64,000 nucleotides of DNA from Molossus alvarezi (GCA_037176705.1 CM073890.1:102290591-102354590); one strand, 5' to 3'; counted from the stretch's first letter, positions 33,553 through 46,366 are shown. Made by a program: numbers and translations. Notes: a model not told the origin generated them from the letters alone.

Positions 33553-34338
33553 TTTGGCTATCACTGTGGGCTTTGGAGCCTGTCAAGTTTTCCCTGTGGG
33601 TGTTGGTGTTCTGCTGTTTGTGGCTCCCTCTCCTGTGTTTAGATGAGCGAGGGAGGACCCACGTTGAACACCACTGTCAAGTCTTACTTTCCTGGTTAAA
33701 GTTGCCAGCCCAGGAAAGGTACTGTTATCCTCTAGCTTTTTGCCTGGAGGCTAGCAGTCTAGGTTACTTGATGAGTTTTGGGTTGTCAGTTGATTGAAAA
33801 GCTCCCTCAAGTGCTTAGCACAAGGGGATTTCCCGAGGGTGGGGCAGATGCTGGTCGTTAGTGAGCCTCAATTAGCACTTCAATGGCCCACAGGGTGGGG
33901 TTGGATCTCCGAGGGAGGGGCTGCTGCCTCTCCCCAGAGCCCTGGGAAGGAGAAATAGGCCACCGTCCTGAGTGGCTGCACTCAGCCAATGCTCTGAGCG
34001 CCCTCCAAACCCCGAGTGTCCCGACACAGCTCCAGTCCAGTCAGCCCTCCCTCTGCCGGAGCCCAAGGTGAGTGGCTGTGGCTGTTTCAGCCTCTGTCCC
34101 GGCTGCGCTGTGGAGCCGCCTGGGAGTGTGACCCGCGGGTGCCGCTCCCAGTTGAGGCCGCTGCCGAGCCGCCGACCGTGGGCTCCCGGGATGGAGTCAG
34201 TGTCCCTCGTTGTCTGGTCCTCCAGGCTGCTTTTCTGTTGCTTTTTCCCGTCGATTTGTCTGTGTTATAGTTGTAATTCCATTTTGGTTCTGGGAGACGG
34301 TCTGTGTAGCTCCGTTCACTCCGCCACCATTTTTCCTC
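33553..34338 (-). promoter_or_regulatory. L1 5' UTR (internal promoter)
   Basis: About 786 bp, GC-richer than the surroundings, with CpGs (34080-34200) and little coding signal. Its first bases on the minus strand contain AAAAATGGTGGCGG (plus 34321-34336), resembling the YY1-type site found at the start of other mammalian L1 promoters. Several open frames on both strands are considered incidental. Confidence 0.8.
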
Positions 34339-34339
34339 C

Positions 34340-34352
34340 AAGAAACAACTTT
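34340..34352. repeat. L1 target-site duplication, right copy
   Basis: AAGAAACAACTTT at the 5' end of the element, identical to 28540-28552. Confidence 0.88.
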
Positions 34353-36622
34353 AAGTCAGACTTTCTCACGTGATAATATCTGGTTTTGCTATAGTTTTAA
34401 AAATTAGATGATAGTTAGTAAAATACATGGTTTCTGTCTTCAGCATTGGCTTCACCCTTTTCTCCATCTGGAAGGCGTAATTAGATAACGCGCACAAACA
34501 GCAAAGCTGTAAACTATGCAAGAAGATGCATTGCTTCATATCAATTAGAGAAGGTAAAGCCTGATTAGTTCACTGTAGGTCAAAGCATCTTGACAGTCCT
34601 CTGTAATTCTAAAAAAAAAAATGACATCTGCGGTTATACATTAGAAGTTAATCACCCTAGAAGACAAATAGCCTAGAAAATAGTATGTCGCTGGTTCATA
34701 TCCATTAAATATGGTATTGCTTGTAACTTGCCAATATGCATTTTATAAGATAAATTCAGACCATGTAAAGTCTTAATTTTCAAGTTAAACATTTAGACTG
34801 AAAAAAATGTATTAAATAAGACAATCTACATAAAAGTATTTAAAATGATAAGGTGCTTTATAAATATGTTATTATTTTATTATCAGCTAATATTCTAGAA
34901 AAAGATGACAGGGATAAAACAAACACATGTGCTGGACTTTGGCTTTTTATTCAATATCATCTTGTGTCTCATCACAGCACAAACTACTCTATTTCATTAG
35001 TATACACTTTTATTTTAAACATGTTTAGTTGTATAATTTGACAACATATATTCACTGCTACTTTAGTTTTAGGTTATACAATATTATTAATAGCTAGAAC
35101 ATGTCATATCTGGCTTTCTTCATCTGGATATGTAAAATGAGATTTTTTTAAAGAGGGGATTACGTACATAAGGCTGAAATATTTTAAAATACATTTCAAA
35201 AATCAATCCCCATATCCAGAATGTTTTGCTGGTTAGAAATGCCTGTTCACTTTGTGGTTGTTATTCTTGTTAAAAAGTAATGCATAAAATTGTGAACAAT
35301 GGTGTATAAGGAGATATAACACTGAGAAAATACAATCTAACAACTTGATATAAGTCGTGCAGACGCTGGGAAATTCTTTTGATTTTTCTGCTAAATAAAT
35401 TCTATAATCTTGTGATGTAGCACAAGTAATTTCACCTCCCTGGAACTCCAGTTTCTTATGTTCTGCTCCTCAAATATTTGAACACCGAATAAAGGATCTC
35501 TTGTATAAATCAAGAGATGTTTATTTTGCTTTATTTTGCAATAAATATCCCAAGTAATCATTGACATTCTGCTGACCACTGAATCCGAAGCATACATTTG
35601 TGATGTGTTTGGAACGAAAATTTGAGAAATGATTTTCTAGAAAATGTAGCAAAGAGAGGAAATTTAAAATAAATAAAACAAGGAGAGTGCTTGAAAAGTC
35701 TTTCCTTTCTTCCTGTTCTAAGACAAGGGATTTTACCTGTTGAGAAATCAGAACAGTATGGTACATGCTATTTTACAGGACAGAAGTAGCAAGCATTCCT
35801 GGCCCACACGGACAATGGAAGTTCTTCAGACTGAACGGAAGTGACCCTGGCTCCACAGAGCTGCAGGGATGAAGGAGCGAACAGCCAAAGGAGCAGAAAA
35901 AGTGTGAGAAGCATGCACACACAAAGACTCGCCTTTTCTTCTTTCAAATGCTGATGAAAGCACTTCAAAATATTTGAAAAACTAACATAACTCAAGAGAG
36001 AAATAGACAAATCTGCAAACTTAGATGTTGGTTTTAATGCTCATTCCAATTATTGAAAGACTTGAACGAAACTCCAGCAAGGTTATACAAAATTTAAATA
36101 ACCCTATATATCTAACACAACACCCAAGTACAGCTGATTATACTTTTAAAAAAATGCACATAAAATATTTACTATAAAAGAGCTCAGCATGGGGGTGTGA
36201 AATACAGCATATAAATATGAACAACAAAGAACCTACTTTTGCCAAGCCCTGTTTTTAGAGATTAGATAACATAAGTCCACTAAGAGGTCATGTATTCCCA
36301 AATAGACCAAAGATTTAATGAATCTCAAGCAAAATTCCAGGAGGATTTGGGGCTTGGCAAGTGACTCCTAAAACAGAGACTGAAATGCAAATGACTTAGG
36401 ATAGCAACATTTAAAAAAAGAAGTTCTTATATGCTATAAAGAAGTAGGATTTAACATGACCATAAAAAGTGATTTCAAGAAACTTCATTAAATTTCAGAC
36501 CTTAGAGTAGTAGAATATTAATTGATAATTTACCGTTGCATATCTGAACAAAATGTGTATATACCTGTACTCTCATTTAATACATTATATTAAATGGATT
36601 TATAAATAATTTGTTATATTAA
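34353..36622. other. unassigned AT-rich DNA
   Basis: No gene recognised. The 80-codon minus frame near 35768-36010 has no domain. Confidence 0.45.
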
Positions 36623-36640
36623 TGCATATATTCTTATTTA

Positions 36641-36850
36641 TTTATTTTCTTTTTTGATTTTAGAGAGAGAAGAAGGGAGAGGGAGAGAGAGATAGAAACA
36701 TCGGTGACAGAAGACATTAATTGGCTGCCTCCTGCATGCCCCTCACTGGGGATCGGGCCCACAACCTGGGCATGTGCCCTGACTGGGAATCAAACTGGTG
36801 ATGTTTTGGTGCATGGGTCAATGCTCAACCACTGAGCCACCTTGGTCGGG
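36641..36850 (-). mobile_element. Ves SINE (older subfamily)
   Basis: AT-rich tail at left, GA-rich middle, then a tRNA-like head ending CCACCTTGGTCGGG. The target duplication TGCATATATTCTTATTTA occurs at 36623-36640 and, with one mismatch, at 36851-36868. Confidence 0.88.
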
Positions 36851-36868
36851 TGCATATGTTCTTATTTA

Positions 36869-37900
36869 AAGCAATGTTATATTACCATAATTACATTATG
36901 GTAATATAATAATGAAAGTTTTTATTATTTTGTTTGTTTATTAAAATGAGAAATGATTTTCTTAAAGAAATTTTTTATTGTGAACTATGAGAAAAGACAT
37001 TAGAAAATATGTTGGAAAGTATACTATTAAGATATAACACTATATTGAAAGAGTCCTACTTTGCCTAGTTTTATAATACTTATAAAAAACGGAGTTGATT
37101 AGGTACAATTAAAGATACTAAGTTAAAAGTAGCTGATTGTGATGTGTGTTTTTTAATTTAAAAAAGGCTTATAAATACCTTACTACAAATCTTAACATGA
37201 ATGATAATGAAAAAGTATAAAACTGTTTTTTGTTTTTTTTGTTTTTTCTGTTCAAAATGAACAAATTGTTCTGTACCCAGGGAGAAGCAGTTCTTTAATC
37301 ACTAAAACATTTATTAACACTTTTTGCTTTTTTCACATACTTTAAAATATTTTTTATAAAAGTTTCTTATTTTTTAAAAAGCTACATTTTCCAATAATTA
37401 TTATTCACATCTGTATTTTAAAAAGATCACATTGTAACTTTTGCCTTATGCATAGCTCTCTCCTCTATTTGTCTTTTTTGTCTTAATTTCATCCTTCCCA
37501 AATCCAAGCCCTAAGCAAGACATAAGAAAAATGTCAGCATATCTTTTATACCAAAAATTTTTGGTTTTCTCAATGAAGATTAGACAAAACAAAGTTTTAC
37601 TTCAGTTTATAAAATGAATGGTATTAAAAAAGATTAAATTTTCTTGGCATTCTCCTAAATCTTATTTATCTCAAAAGCTCACTGGTATTTTGAGAATTTT
37701 TTGGTTTACCAACTTGTAATAAAAGAAAACAGAAAATTAAAAATAAAATGCTAAAATAATGACATTGCAATGATTGTGTCCTTTTTTGTTTAAAGAAAAT
37801 TTTAAGCAAAATTTAGTTAAATGTTTCCTTAGGCTAAAGGGAACATGCTCAATTTTATATGCAAAGACAAGTTCAGTACTAGCTAAAAATAATCATTAAA
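36869..37900. other. unassigned AT-rich DNA
   Basis: No gene recognised. T-runs occur at 37220-37245. Confidence 0.45.
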
Positions 37901-37910
37901 TAAGCTTCTA

Positions 37911-38145
37911 GCCCTGCTGATGTGGCTCAGTGGCTAAGTGTCAACACATGCACCAAGAAATCGCCAGTTCGATTCCTGATCAGGGCACACGCCCAGGTTG
38001 TGGGACCAGTCCCCAGTGTGGGGCATGCAGGAGGCGGCCAATTGATCTTCTCTCTCATCGATGTTACTCTCTCTCTCCCTATTTCTATCTTTCCCTCTCC
38101 CTTCCTCTCTCTCTAAAAATCAATAAAGAAAAAAAAATTTTTTTA
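37911..38145 (+). mobile_element. Ves SINE (older subfamily)
   Basis: Head GCCCTGCTGATGTGGCTCAG, CT-rich middle, AATCAATAAAG-type tail. The target duplication AAGCTTCTA (37902-37910) recurs as AAGCTTATA (38146-38154). Confidence 0.88.
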
Positions 38146-38154
38146 AAGCTTATA

Positions 38155-38690
38155 AACTGAGTACAGTCATGCTATAGTATATGTGACAGATAAAATGTCT
38201 AGAGATTTAATCCTATCGGGTGTGTGATACTTCAATAGAGAATGTAACTGTCTTCCATTCTGACAAAGTGGTTAAGATAGAAACACGTAACACTGTTTAG
38301 ACTTACCACTTATCAAGAGGTGTGGATCATTTCTTTACAAGCCTAATTAGCACCTACAGGATCTTATACTTGACCACCAGGTGCCTGGGAAATAACTTTA
38401 GGGAAAAAATAAACTTGAAGTCTAGTTGGGAGAACTTTATCAGGGAATGCTGACATTTGAATAGTTAAGCCAATGTTTCAAAAAGATAGACAGCTTGTCT
38501 TAGATCTTTAGGTATAACTTCGTAGAAAGCAGAGACCTTATTTTCTTTAATCTGCCATTTAATTTTGTTTTTTGTTTTGTTGTCCTTTGACTCCAATTGG
38601 GTACCTCCCTCTCCCTTGCTTAATCATTAAGCCCTCAGGACGATAAAGTTATGCTTAGCATCTAGAAGTCTTAGGAACAAGTTCCTGGGT
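38155..38690. other. unassigned DNA
   Basis: No gene recognised. Confidence 0.4.
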
Positions 38691-38698
38691 CTACTGAC

Positions 38699-39095
38699 TG
38701 TTGAGACAGTTTTCAATCTAACTAAACATAGTATCTTGGCCTCAGCTGGATTTTAGCTTTGGACCCAGGAAAGCAGAATGATCCAACAGAACAAATTCTT
38801 ATAAAATTGAACAAAACAACTCCATGGCTGACATTGGGACCAGATGTAATGATTGATTACTTTCTACCCTAGCACTAACCAATCAGTGAAGACCATGACC
38901 CTAACTCTATTAGTCACCATGATTAATGATATTTTTCCCTATATAATCCATCCTCTGAAAGCCATCGGAGAGGCAGGTCTTTAAGTATTAGCTCCCTGTG
39001 ACACTGGGCATGGCGCCACTCCTTAATAAATCCTTACTTTCTTGGCTGCAAACACCTGTTCATGTCTGATTGGGCTTTGATGTGTGCAGGCAAAT
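38699..39095 (+). repeat. Solo LTR-like unit (class I type)
   Basis: Starts near TGTTGAGACAG. In promoter order: CCAATCA (38879-38885), CTATATAA (38939-38946), a GC-richer R region and AATAAA (39025-39030), then a T-rich U5-like end. No internal retroviral sequence follows, so it is probably a solo LTR. Ends and target duplication were not resolved. Confidence 0.6.
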
Positions 39096-39099
39096 GGAC

Positions 39100-40065
39100 T
39101 TCCTCCTTCTGGAAACATGGGAAGAAAAAGAAGAAATAGTGCCTGTGGTATACTACTTCACCCAAGGTCAATGGGAAGAATACTCAGATGGCCTCACTTG
39201 GATCTAAAGATAAAAGCAGATTATAGGGCATATGAACCAGGTTTCAAACTCAAATAATAATCCTTGTTTTAGTGACAAGCAACTACTATCTAGCCAGATC
39301 TTTCAAAACATGATCCTCCAATGGGGGGAAAAAATGTTCAGGTGCTGATAAAGGTCAAAACAATATCCGTTAAGAAAAATGATGCATGATTATGAACATT
39401 GCTTTGGAGTACAGAACTGGATTTTCAGGTCTTGAAAAGAATGATATGTCCTTCATCTTTGGTTTAAGAAGTATAGAAGATGGTGACAGAAAAAAAGTGA
39501 GAAGCGTATCCATCTTCTGGCAACAAGACCATGAAAGTTAACTGAGGCCTCCATCAAAAACCACAACCTGCAAATTGAAGACCACCATAACCCTTTAAAC
39601 AGATAAACCACACACACACAAAAAAACTAGTTTAGGATGTGTATCATGGATTATCTAAACTTGAACTCTTATAACCAGCTCTTTTGCACCCATGTGTTCT
39701 AAATAAAACCACTGACAACTGGCCTGACAGCAACTTGCCTGGTTGAAACATTACAATTCCCTCCCATTCAACCTTCAGGGTTTCCGGAGCACCTCCACAG
39801 AGCATTCTCTCTTGCTTCACCAAGCTCAATAATTCTATTAATTTTCAATATAAGTATGTTTATGACGGTCTTTGGTTTTAATATGATAATTCACTAAATT
39901 GGAAAGCTTAATTCACAGTCAACTTGGATAGCATTGATATATAGAATCAATATAGCATAGTTACATTTTGATTGAAAAAAGCCACACTAGTAAAATGTGA
40001 TTTTCACTTTTTGTTCTGATTTCACACAATGATGTATTCTATTCTAACATAACAAAGACATCTTT
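39100..40065. other. unassigned DNA
   Basis: No gene recognised. 39630-39840 has a higher GC than the surroundings and could be another old repeat, but I cannot name it. Confidence 0.4.
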
Positions 40066-40075
40066 AAAAGTAGTA

Positions 40076-40322
40076 GCCCTGGCCGGTTTGGCTCAGCGGT
40101 TAGAGCATCGGCCTGCGGTCTGGAGAGACCCGGGTTCGGTTCCCGCTAAGGGCACGTACTTCGGTTGCAGTTTGTCCCCGGCCCTGGTTGGTCGTGTGGT
40201 GGCAGCCACTTGATGTGTCCCTTTCACATCAATGTTTCTCTCTCTCTGTCTCTTCCTCTCTCTCCCTCCCACTCTATCTGTACAAAAAATGGAAAGATGT
40301 CCTCGGGTGAGGATAAAAAAAA
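40076..40322 (+). mobile_element. Ves SINE, young-looking, hairpin-tail subfamily
   Basis: The head GCCCTGGCCGGTTTGGCTCAG is followed by intact A and B box-like regions (GGTTAGAGC; GGGTTCGGTTCCC). The tail hairpin CCTCGGGTGAGGAT at 40302-40315 precedes a 13-base A-run. AAAAGTAGTA is perfectly duplicated at 40066-40075 and 40323-40332. Confidence 0.95.
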
Positions 40323-40332
40323 AAAAGTAGTA

Positions 40333-40846
40333 CCAAACCTTTCAAAAAGATAATAATTAATTTGCTCTTTCCCTAGGGTAAACCATTTCCATTGTCAAAG
40401 CACTAACAGATAATTATTTTATTGCTGAAAAACCCTGACTCAGAGAAAATGTCACAGGTAATTTTTAACTAACTGTTGCAGTTTAAGCCTTCAGAAATTA
40501 CCAGTACTGTATATAACCTGCACATTTTGGGGGGGGGGGATAAAATTACTTTTTCCCCTAAAAACTTAGCAATTTTAAAATATGATTAATTCCTGAGTTC
40601 ATAAAACTTCACAGTGGTAATAAACACTAACTCTAAATCATTCTTTTATAAAGTAACAAATAATAAAAATTTTATTTTGGAATTTAAGAATAGATCTACT
40701 TATTTTGTAATGAATTGGGATATATAGTATTTATATATACATTCAAACTGCAAGTTTGTTTTTTATTTAATTTTAGGTAGAATTTTAAATTTTGTATGAT
40801 GCATCAATTATCAAAAACTGATCAGAAGCATTACTTAGTCAACACC
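40333..40846. other. unassigned AT-rich DNA
   Basis: No gene recognised. Contains a short G-run at about 40530-40539. Confidence 0.4.
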
Positions 40847-40856
40847 TTCATTGGAT

Positions 40857-41066
40857 TTTTTTTTTTCTTTATTGATTTAGAGAGAGAGGTAGGGAGAGGG
40901 AGAGAGATAGAAACATCAATGAGAGAGAACATCGATTGAACACCTCCTGCATGCCCCCTGCTGGGGATCTGGCCCACAACCTGAGCATGTGCCCTGACTG
41001 GGAATCAAACCAGTGACCTCCCAGTGCAAGGGTCGACGTTCAACCAGTGAGCCACATCAGCTGGGC
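40857..41066 (-). mobile_element. Ves SINE (older subfamily)
   Basis: T-run at left, GA-rich middle, head ending CCACATCAGCTGGGC. TCATTGGAT is duplicated at 40848-40856 and 41067-41075. Confidence 0.9.
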
Positions 41067-41458
41067 TCATTGGATAGTTTTAATACAGAAATGTTGAAAA
41101 GTAGCTTGAAGAGTTGCTCTACGCAAGAACCTCTAGGATTTTGGATACCCATTTTAGAATTGAGATGATAGAATCTCTGCATTCAAGCTGTGTAAATCTT
41201 AATTATGTAAATTACGTTATGTAATCATCTTTTTCTGATCATAATAATTATAGTTACTATTTCCACACATCTAGTAAATGGGTGTAACATGAGTCTTCAC
41301 TCATTTGAAAGTTGTAAAAGTGAGGCTAAAACAAATAAGAATGTATCGATTGCAAGCTGAATTTAGTGCAAATCCATCTAATGACCCATTTTGAAAGCCA
41401 AAGCTACATGAAACAAATGATCACCTTTTAGTACACCATTTGAAGGGACATGCTTACT

Positions 41459-41709
41459 TATTTTTTTAATCCTCACCCGAGGACACTTTTCTATTTTTTG
41501 TTCAGACAGAGTGGGAGGAACAGAGAGGAAGAGAGACAGAGAGAGAAACATCTACGTGAAAGGGACACATCAAGTGGCCACCACCCACAAGACCCATCCA
41601 GGGCCAGTGACAAACTGCTACCAAGACATGTGTCCTCAGCGGGAACTGAACCCGGGTGTGTCTGGACCACAGGCCGATGCTCCAACCACTGAACCAAACC
41701 GGCAAGGGC
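41459..41709 (-). mobile_element. Ves SINE (hairpin-tail subfamily)
   Basis: Tail hairpin ATCCTCACCCGAGGAC at about 41469-41484, GA-rich middle, head ending AAACCGGCAAGGGC. Flanks GGACATGCTTACTTATTT and GGACATACTTATTT look like an imperfect target duplication. Confidence 0.88.
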
Positions 41710-42770
41710 GGACATACTTATTTTTTATTTGTAGTATTTGTTTTACATTATTTAAATTGGTATAATAAAAATTAAGTAAACTTTAATATTTCAAATTCTA
41801 TAATTCTTTTACATTTTTAAGAATATTTTCTCTCAAAATATATTATTATATTAAATCTATTATTATATTATTATATTAAATTGATTATATATTATTTATA
41901 TTTACATTGTTTATATTATCCATCTATAAATTACCTATTCATCTCTTAACTAATTTTTTTACTAAACCTCACATTTTGTTACAATAATAAATCAATATTG
42001 CAAAATGCATTGATAAACATAACTTTCTGTGTTTCAGATTGGTTACTATATCTCCTCATTTAATTGGCTTCTTTCTGACACAATGAATGACTTAATGAAA
42101 TGAATAAACCAATACTTGCTCTAAACTTGGTTGTTTTTAAAGCTGCTTTTGTTAAAACTACACGCTTGAATTGTTTGTTTTGGTTAGACATCACTTTGAG
42201 ATTGATAGCTAACCAGTTGATACATGCTTTGACAGCTGATGTTTAAAAATAAACTAAAACATTTAACATGAAGGTAAATAAAAAATTTCCTTCACTAGTA
42301 AAACAATTTTCTGTTCACATAAGGCAGGAAAAAAATAATTGTTAAATATTTTGGAAGCATTATAGAGAATTACTATATCTTCCTTTTTAAAGGGATCTTG
42401 GGCAGAACATTTTCACCAATACTATATTCTGTTGCATACTTGAAAATATTACTTACTATGCTTTTTACCATATTCTCCCATTCAATGAACCTCTATTTTC
42501 TGAAGAAATACCAGTGCTTCTAGATGTCTCTTTTAGGATAAAAACAAATGTACAATCATGTCATTTGTGGCAATACCATAAACTACATATATGTAACTTT
42601 GTTTCACCTTGTATATCTCATAATCATTTTGCCCTAGAACACTTTTAGTTTCCTTTAAAGCATTTTCTAATATTCCAAGTACTAAAGTTCTATAAATACG
42701 TTGTGATAATAGAGATAAATGAACAATTTCTATCTATAATAATTTTACAAGTTTTAATAAGCCCCTTTTT
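41710..42770. other. unassigned AT-rich DNA
   Basis: No gene recognised; 41820-41900 is TATTA-rich simple sequence. Confidence 0.4.
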
Positions 42771-42774
42771 CATG

Positions 42775-42960
42775 TAAGAGCTCATTTTACTTTCCCCAAA
42801 AGCCATGTGAGGGGTATTCTAATTATCTCCATTTTGAAAGCAAAGGTGATAAATAATGTATAACCTACGGAATTTAATCTATCACTGTAGAGATGAAATT
42901 AAAACAAAGCCAATCTAGCTTCTGGGCCTACGATGCTAACCACTCTACATACTTTAAATC
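42775..42960 (+). mobile_element. MIR SINE fragment
   Basis: GAGCTCATTTTACTTTCCCC, then CATGTGAGGGGTATTCTAATTATCTCCATTTTGAAAG-like core (core quoted only in part) and GATGCTAACCACTCTACAT-type end follow MIR order. Confidence 0.6.
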
Positions 42961-42964
42961 TGTG

Positions 42965-44395
42965 AGTTGGTTGGAATGAGAGGCACACTGACCACAGAGC
43001 ATAAACCTTCTCATGTCAGGTTTCTTGGAAGTTTGTTTTGTTCAATTAAAAAAAAAGATTATTTGGCCCTGCCTAGAGTTTGTATTTCCCAGCTATACAG
43101 TTATACAATTTCATGAGTCTCTTAACTTCTTGCTATCAGATACACTTTGTATTAAAGACCACAAAATTTTTTTTTCTCTTGAGTCATGAATGGAAAAAAA
43201 ACAAAAGTCAGGACTTGAATTTAGAATCATAATGTTATATACGTGTTTGCATGTGTGTGTGTATATATATTTATATAATTGCATATATAATTTTATATAA
43301 ATATATGTATAAACATATATATATATAATATAAAATTTTCATTTCCACCACATTTTGGGGGACAACTTTATCTATCAATTAACTTTTCCTTGGAATGTTC
43401 CTTTTAAATATTCAAATTACTAGTAATAGACTAACTTGTATCCCCAGCTCTATTCATTAGCCACAAATAACAGAAACCCTACAGACACAGTGAAACCCTA
43501 CAAAAACTATAAAATTGGGTTCTAGCTCCATTTTTTATCTTTCCACATTAACTTTATACTCATGATGGATAATTTGTGATTTCAAAATTATTATAGCACC
43601 CATGTGTTTCAGAAAGAAAGGAGAGACAGAGTGTCTCTCTGATAGGAAAGCAAATACTCTCAAAAACCATTGAGCAGTTCTTGACCAAAATGGTGCACAT
43701 AGCAAATACACCACTATTCCAAAATCAAATTAGGAAAGGAGGAAGGCAAGAACTGATGCCCATAAAGCAGTGAATAATGTCATGTCACAATTTTATTTAA
43801 TATTAGTTATATAGCAAACCCTAAGTGATTGGTACCTGCTACTATCTGGATAGCGCTCTAGTAAATGAGTCACTTTTACACAGGCAACTTATTTAAGATC
43901 TAAAATCAATGGTCACACAACTTTACAAAAGTCATCAGAAATTTTAAAGCTGTTCTCCTTGTGATTGTGTATAGGAATTTTAATAGGGACTCAGTAAAAA
44001 TAAATTTTCACATATAAGCTAATGGGACCCTGTGGTATAATTGGAGAGGCTCTGTGAGATCCATGGCTAGAATATACTTGTCACTTACCTCTCACTTTTG
44101 TGTCAGGACATCATGATGTGTCACATGCCTTATAGAGAGTGGAGAATAAAGTAATAAATTGTACAATTTGGTGTACAAATTAAAGTTTCAACAAACAAAA
44201 CACTTGCATTTGAGTGTGAAATAAAAGTGACTTTCTAGATGGAATGATTATAAACATGAAAATCAGAAAATACTATAAAGGAATGCATTATTAACAAATG
44301 TATTTTTCTAGTTGAATATTCCAGTTGCTTGATTTGGTACACAAATATCTACATTTTTTTTTTTATTACATAGAGAAAAAGGGTAATACAAACAG
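42965..44395. other. unassigned AT-rich DNA
   Basis: No gene recognised. 43250-43330 is TATA-rich simple sequence; 43830-43930 is weakly MIR-like. Confidence 0.4.
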
Positions 44396-44397
44396 AA

Positions 44398-44520
44398 AGC
44401 CATGAGCAGATTCAATCCTGCCAATTATGAGCTGGATAACCTTGGCTCTTATCTATGGAAGGCTATAACATCTTTTGGGATCTTAGGATCTTATGTATGA
44501 AGTAGAATAAATGGAGGAGC
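44398..44520 (-). mobile_element. MIR SINE fragment
   Basis: The minus-strand MIR core is suggested by CTGCCAATTATGAGCTGGAT and the CTTGGCTCTTATCTATGGA region. Weak. Confidence 0.35.
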
Positions 44521-44524
44521 ATAC

Positions 44525-45610
44525 AAGTGCTATCTATTATAAATGGCTATGCACACTAAACAATGTATATTGTTTGAACTGCACAGATACTCATTTTTTT
44601 ACATTTTAAGTGGAAGGGACATTAAATAATTCTGGTTAATAAACATAGATAAAAGCACATCTCTATAGAGAGTATGGGAATGCACCTGTGACGCTACCAA
44701 ATTAATGAGATACAGAATGGAACAGAAGAAAAGCAGACATTCATGGTTTTGTCCTTTTAAAGAAAACATCAAATAATAAGTCACACTGTGGATCCATCTA
44801 TTGATTAACTTTCAGAGGTGGTGCTGAAACATTGGCACATTAATTAGACTTTATTAATCATTCTTATCACTCAACTTGGTTTGTGTTCATGTACGTATTT
44901 CTGCATAAGTTTGTGGCCAGGTGGGTTGTACAGTAATAGGGATGAAGCACTCTATTACCATTATCATAGTTAATTGAAAACTGAAACAAGTAAAAATGAT
45001 TATCTCTCCCTCCACTTAATTTTTCTGTTAATTTGCTTTGCAACGTTATTTACTAACCATGAATGAATACTTGGTGGTTGTTTGAATGTTCTTGCCTTCC
45101 ATAAGAAAATACAGTACGTTTAATTAAAATGTTTCTTTTTTAACATTACAGTATGCTTGAGAGTAACATAATTTGATTGTTTCATTTTTTTAATTCAAGA
45201 AATATAATGCTAAAAATAGGATTAATATTGGTGCCCTAAAAAAGAGATATTTTCTGTTATATTGGAATGGATTAGATATAAAAGAAGTAATAAATTAACC
45301 ATGAATTATTTTATGTCGGGGGGGGCAAATACAATAAGAATGTTAAAAAAAAATTGTTTCAGTGGATTTTGTTGTAATATCTGTTATAAGTCTAGTTATT
45401 GATCACACATTGCATTATGTGATTGACTGCAAATACTTGAAAGCTTTAATATAATAAAATATTATATGTGAGGACGGACATTGAATATCTACTTCAGTCA
45501 ACTCATTTTACAAATGAACAAGCAAATACAGAGAGTTTAAAGGTGGAGCTGGGAATAAAATACCTGTCTGCTGTGCTTTTCTCCAATATATTTTGACTTA
45601 AGAACAAATT
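44525..45610. other. unassigned AT-rich DNA
   Basis: No gene recognised; 45490-45590 is weakly MIR-like in the plus sense. Confidence 0.4.
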
Positions 45611-45619
45611 TTTTTTAAA

Positions 45620-45841
45620 TTAGTGGTTCTTGTTTTTATGTTTTTATTGACTTTTTAGAGGGAGAGGAAGGGAGAGAGAAACAGAAACATCTGTGTGAGA
45701 GAGAAGCATTGATCAGCTGCCTCCTGCACGCCTCCTACTGGGGATCGCACCCACAGCCCAGGCACGTGCCCTAACTGGGAATGGAACCGGACCCTTCAGT
45801 CCATGGGACAATGCTCAATCCACTGAACCACATCAGTAGGC
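45620..45841 (-). mobile_element. Ves SINE (older subfamily)
   Basis: GA-rich middle and head ending AACCACATCAGTAGG. Flanking AAGAACAAATTT (left) and AAGAACAATTTG (right) resemble a diverged target duplication. Confidence 0.88.
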
Positions 45842-46122
45842 AAGAACAATTTGTTTTACAATAATATGTAATCTCTTAAACCTCCTTAATTAAATGTATG
45901 TCATCATTTTAAGTTGATATTATACAAAGACATTTTTTAAGTTAACTATATTTTACAATATAGTTTGAAGATTTCAATACAATATTTATTTAAATTTAAT
46001 CTTTAATGATACTCAGGATATATTATGAAGACAAATGCTTACTTTCCTCAATTTTTTTTCAGAATACAACTTATTTTCCCATTTACATTTTTTCTTTCTC
46101 CAATTAAAAATAATATATTATT

Positions 46123-46366
46123 GCCCTGGCCAGTTTGGCTCAGCGGTTAGAGTGTCGGCCTGCGGTCGGGAGAGACCCGGGTTCGGTTCCCGCTAAGGGC
46201 ACGTAATTTGGTTGCAGTTTGTCCCCGGCCCTGGTTGGGTCGTGCGGGTGGCAGCCACTCGATGTGTCCCTTCACATCGATGTTTCTCTCTCTCTCTCTC
46301 TTCCTCTCTCTCCCTCCCGCTGTATCTGTACAAAAAATGGAAAAATATCCTCGGGTGAGGATAAAA

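Larger units (their letters stand above)
28553..34338 (-). mobile_element. Full-length L1 LINE with target duplication
   Basis: About 5.79 kb with all parts in order on the minus strand: 5' UTR (33553-34338), ORF1 (32713-33552), an 88-bp gap, ORF2 (32624 to about 28815), a 3' UTR with G-rich tracts and an A-tail. The target duplication AAGAAACAACTTT is perfect (28540-28552 and 34340-34352), showing one insertion by target-primed reverse transcription. ORF1 is intact. ORF2 has three frame breaks (one of them double), a premature stop and an endonuclease substitution, so this copy is probably not autonomously active. Confidence 0.95.

Noticed and set aside
33552..33564. L1 ORF1 start four codons upstream
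   Set aside because: The codon there is GTG, not ATG; the ATG at 33552 has a good start context and fits the ORF1 N-terminus.
33972..34373. 133-codon plus-strand frame in GC-rich sequence
   Set aside because: It lies across the L1 5' UTR and the target duplication, so it is a chance frame in GC-rich promoter DNA.
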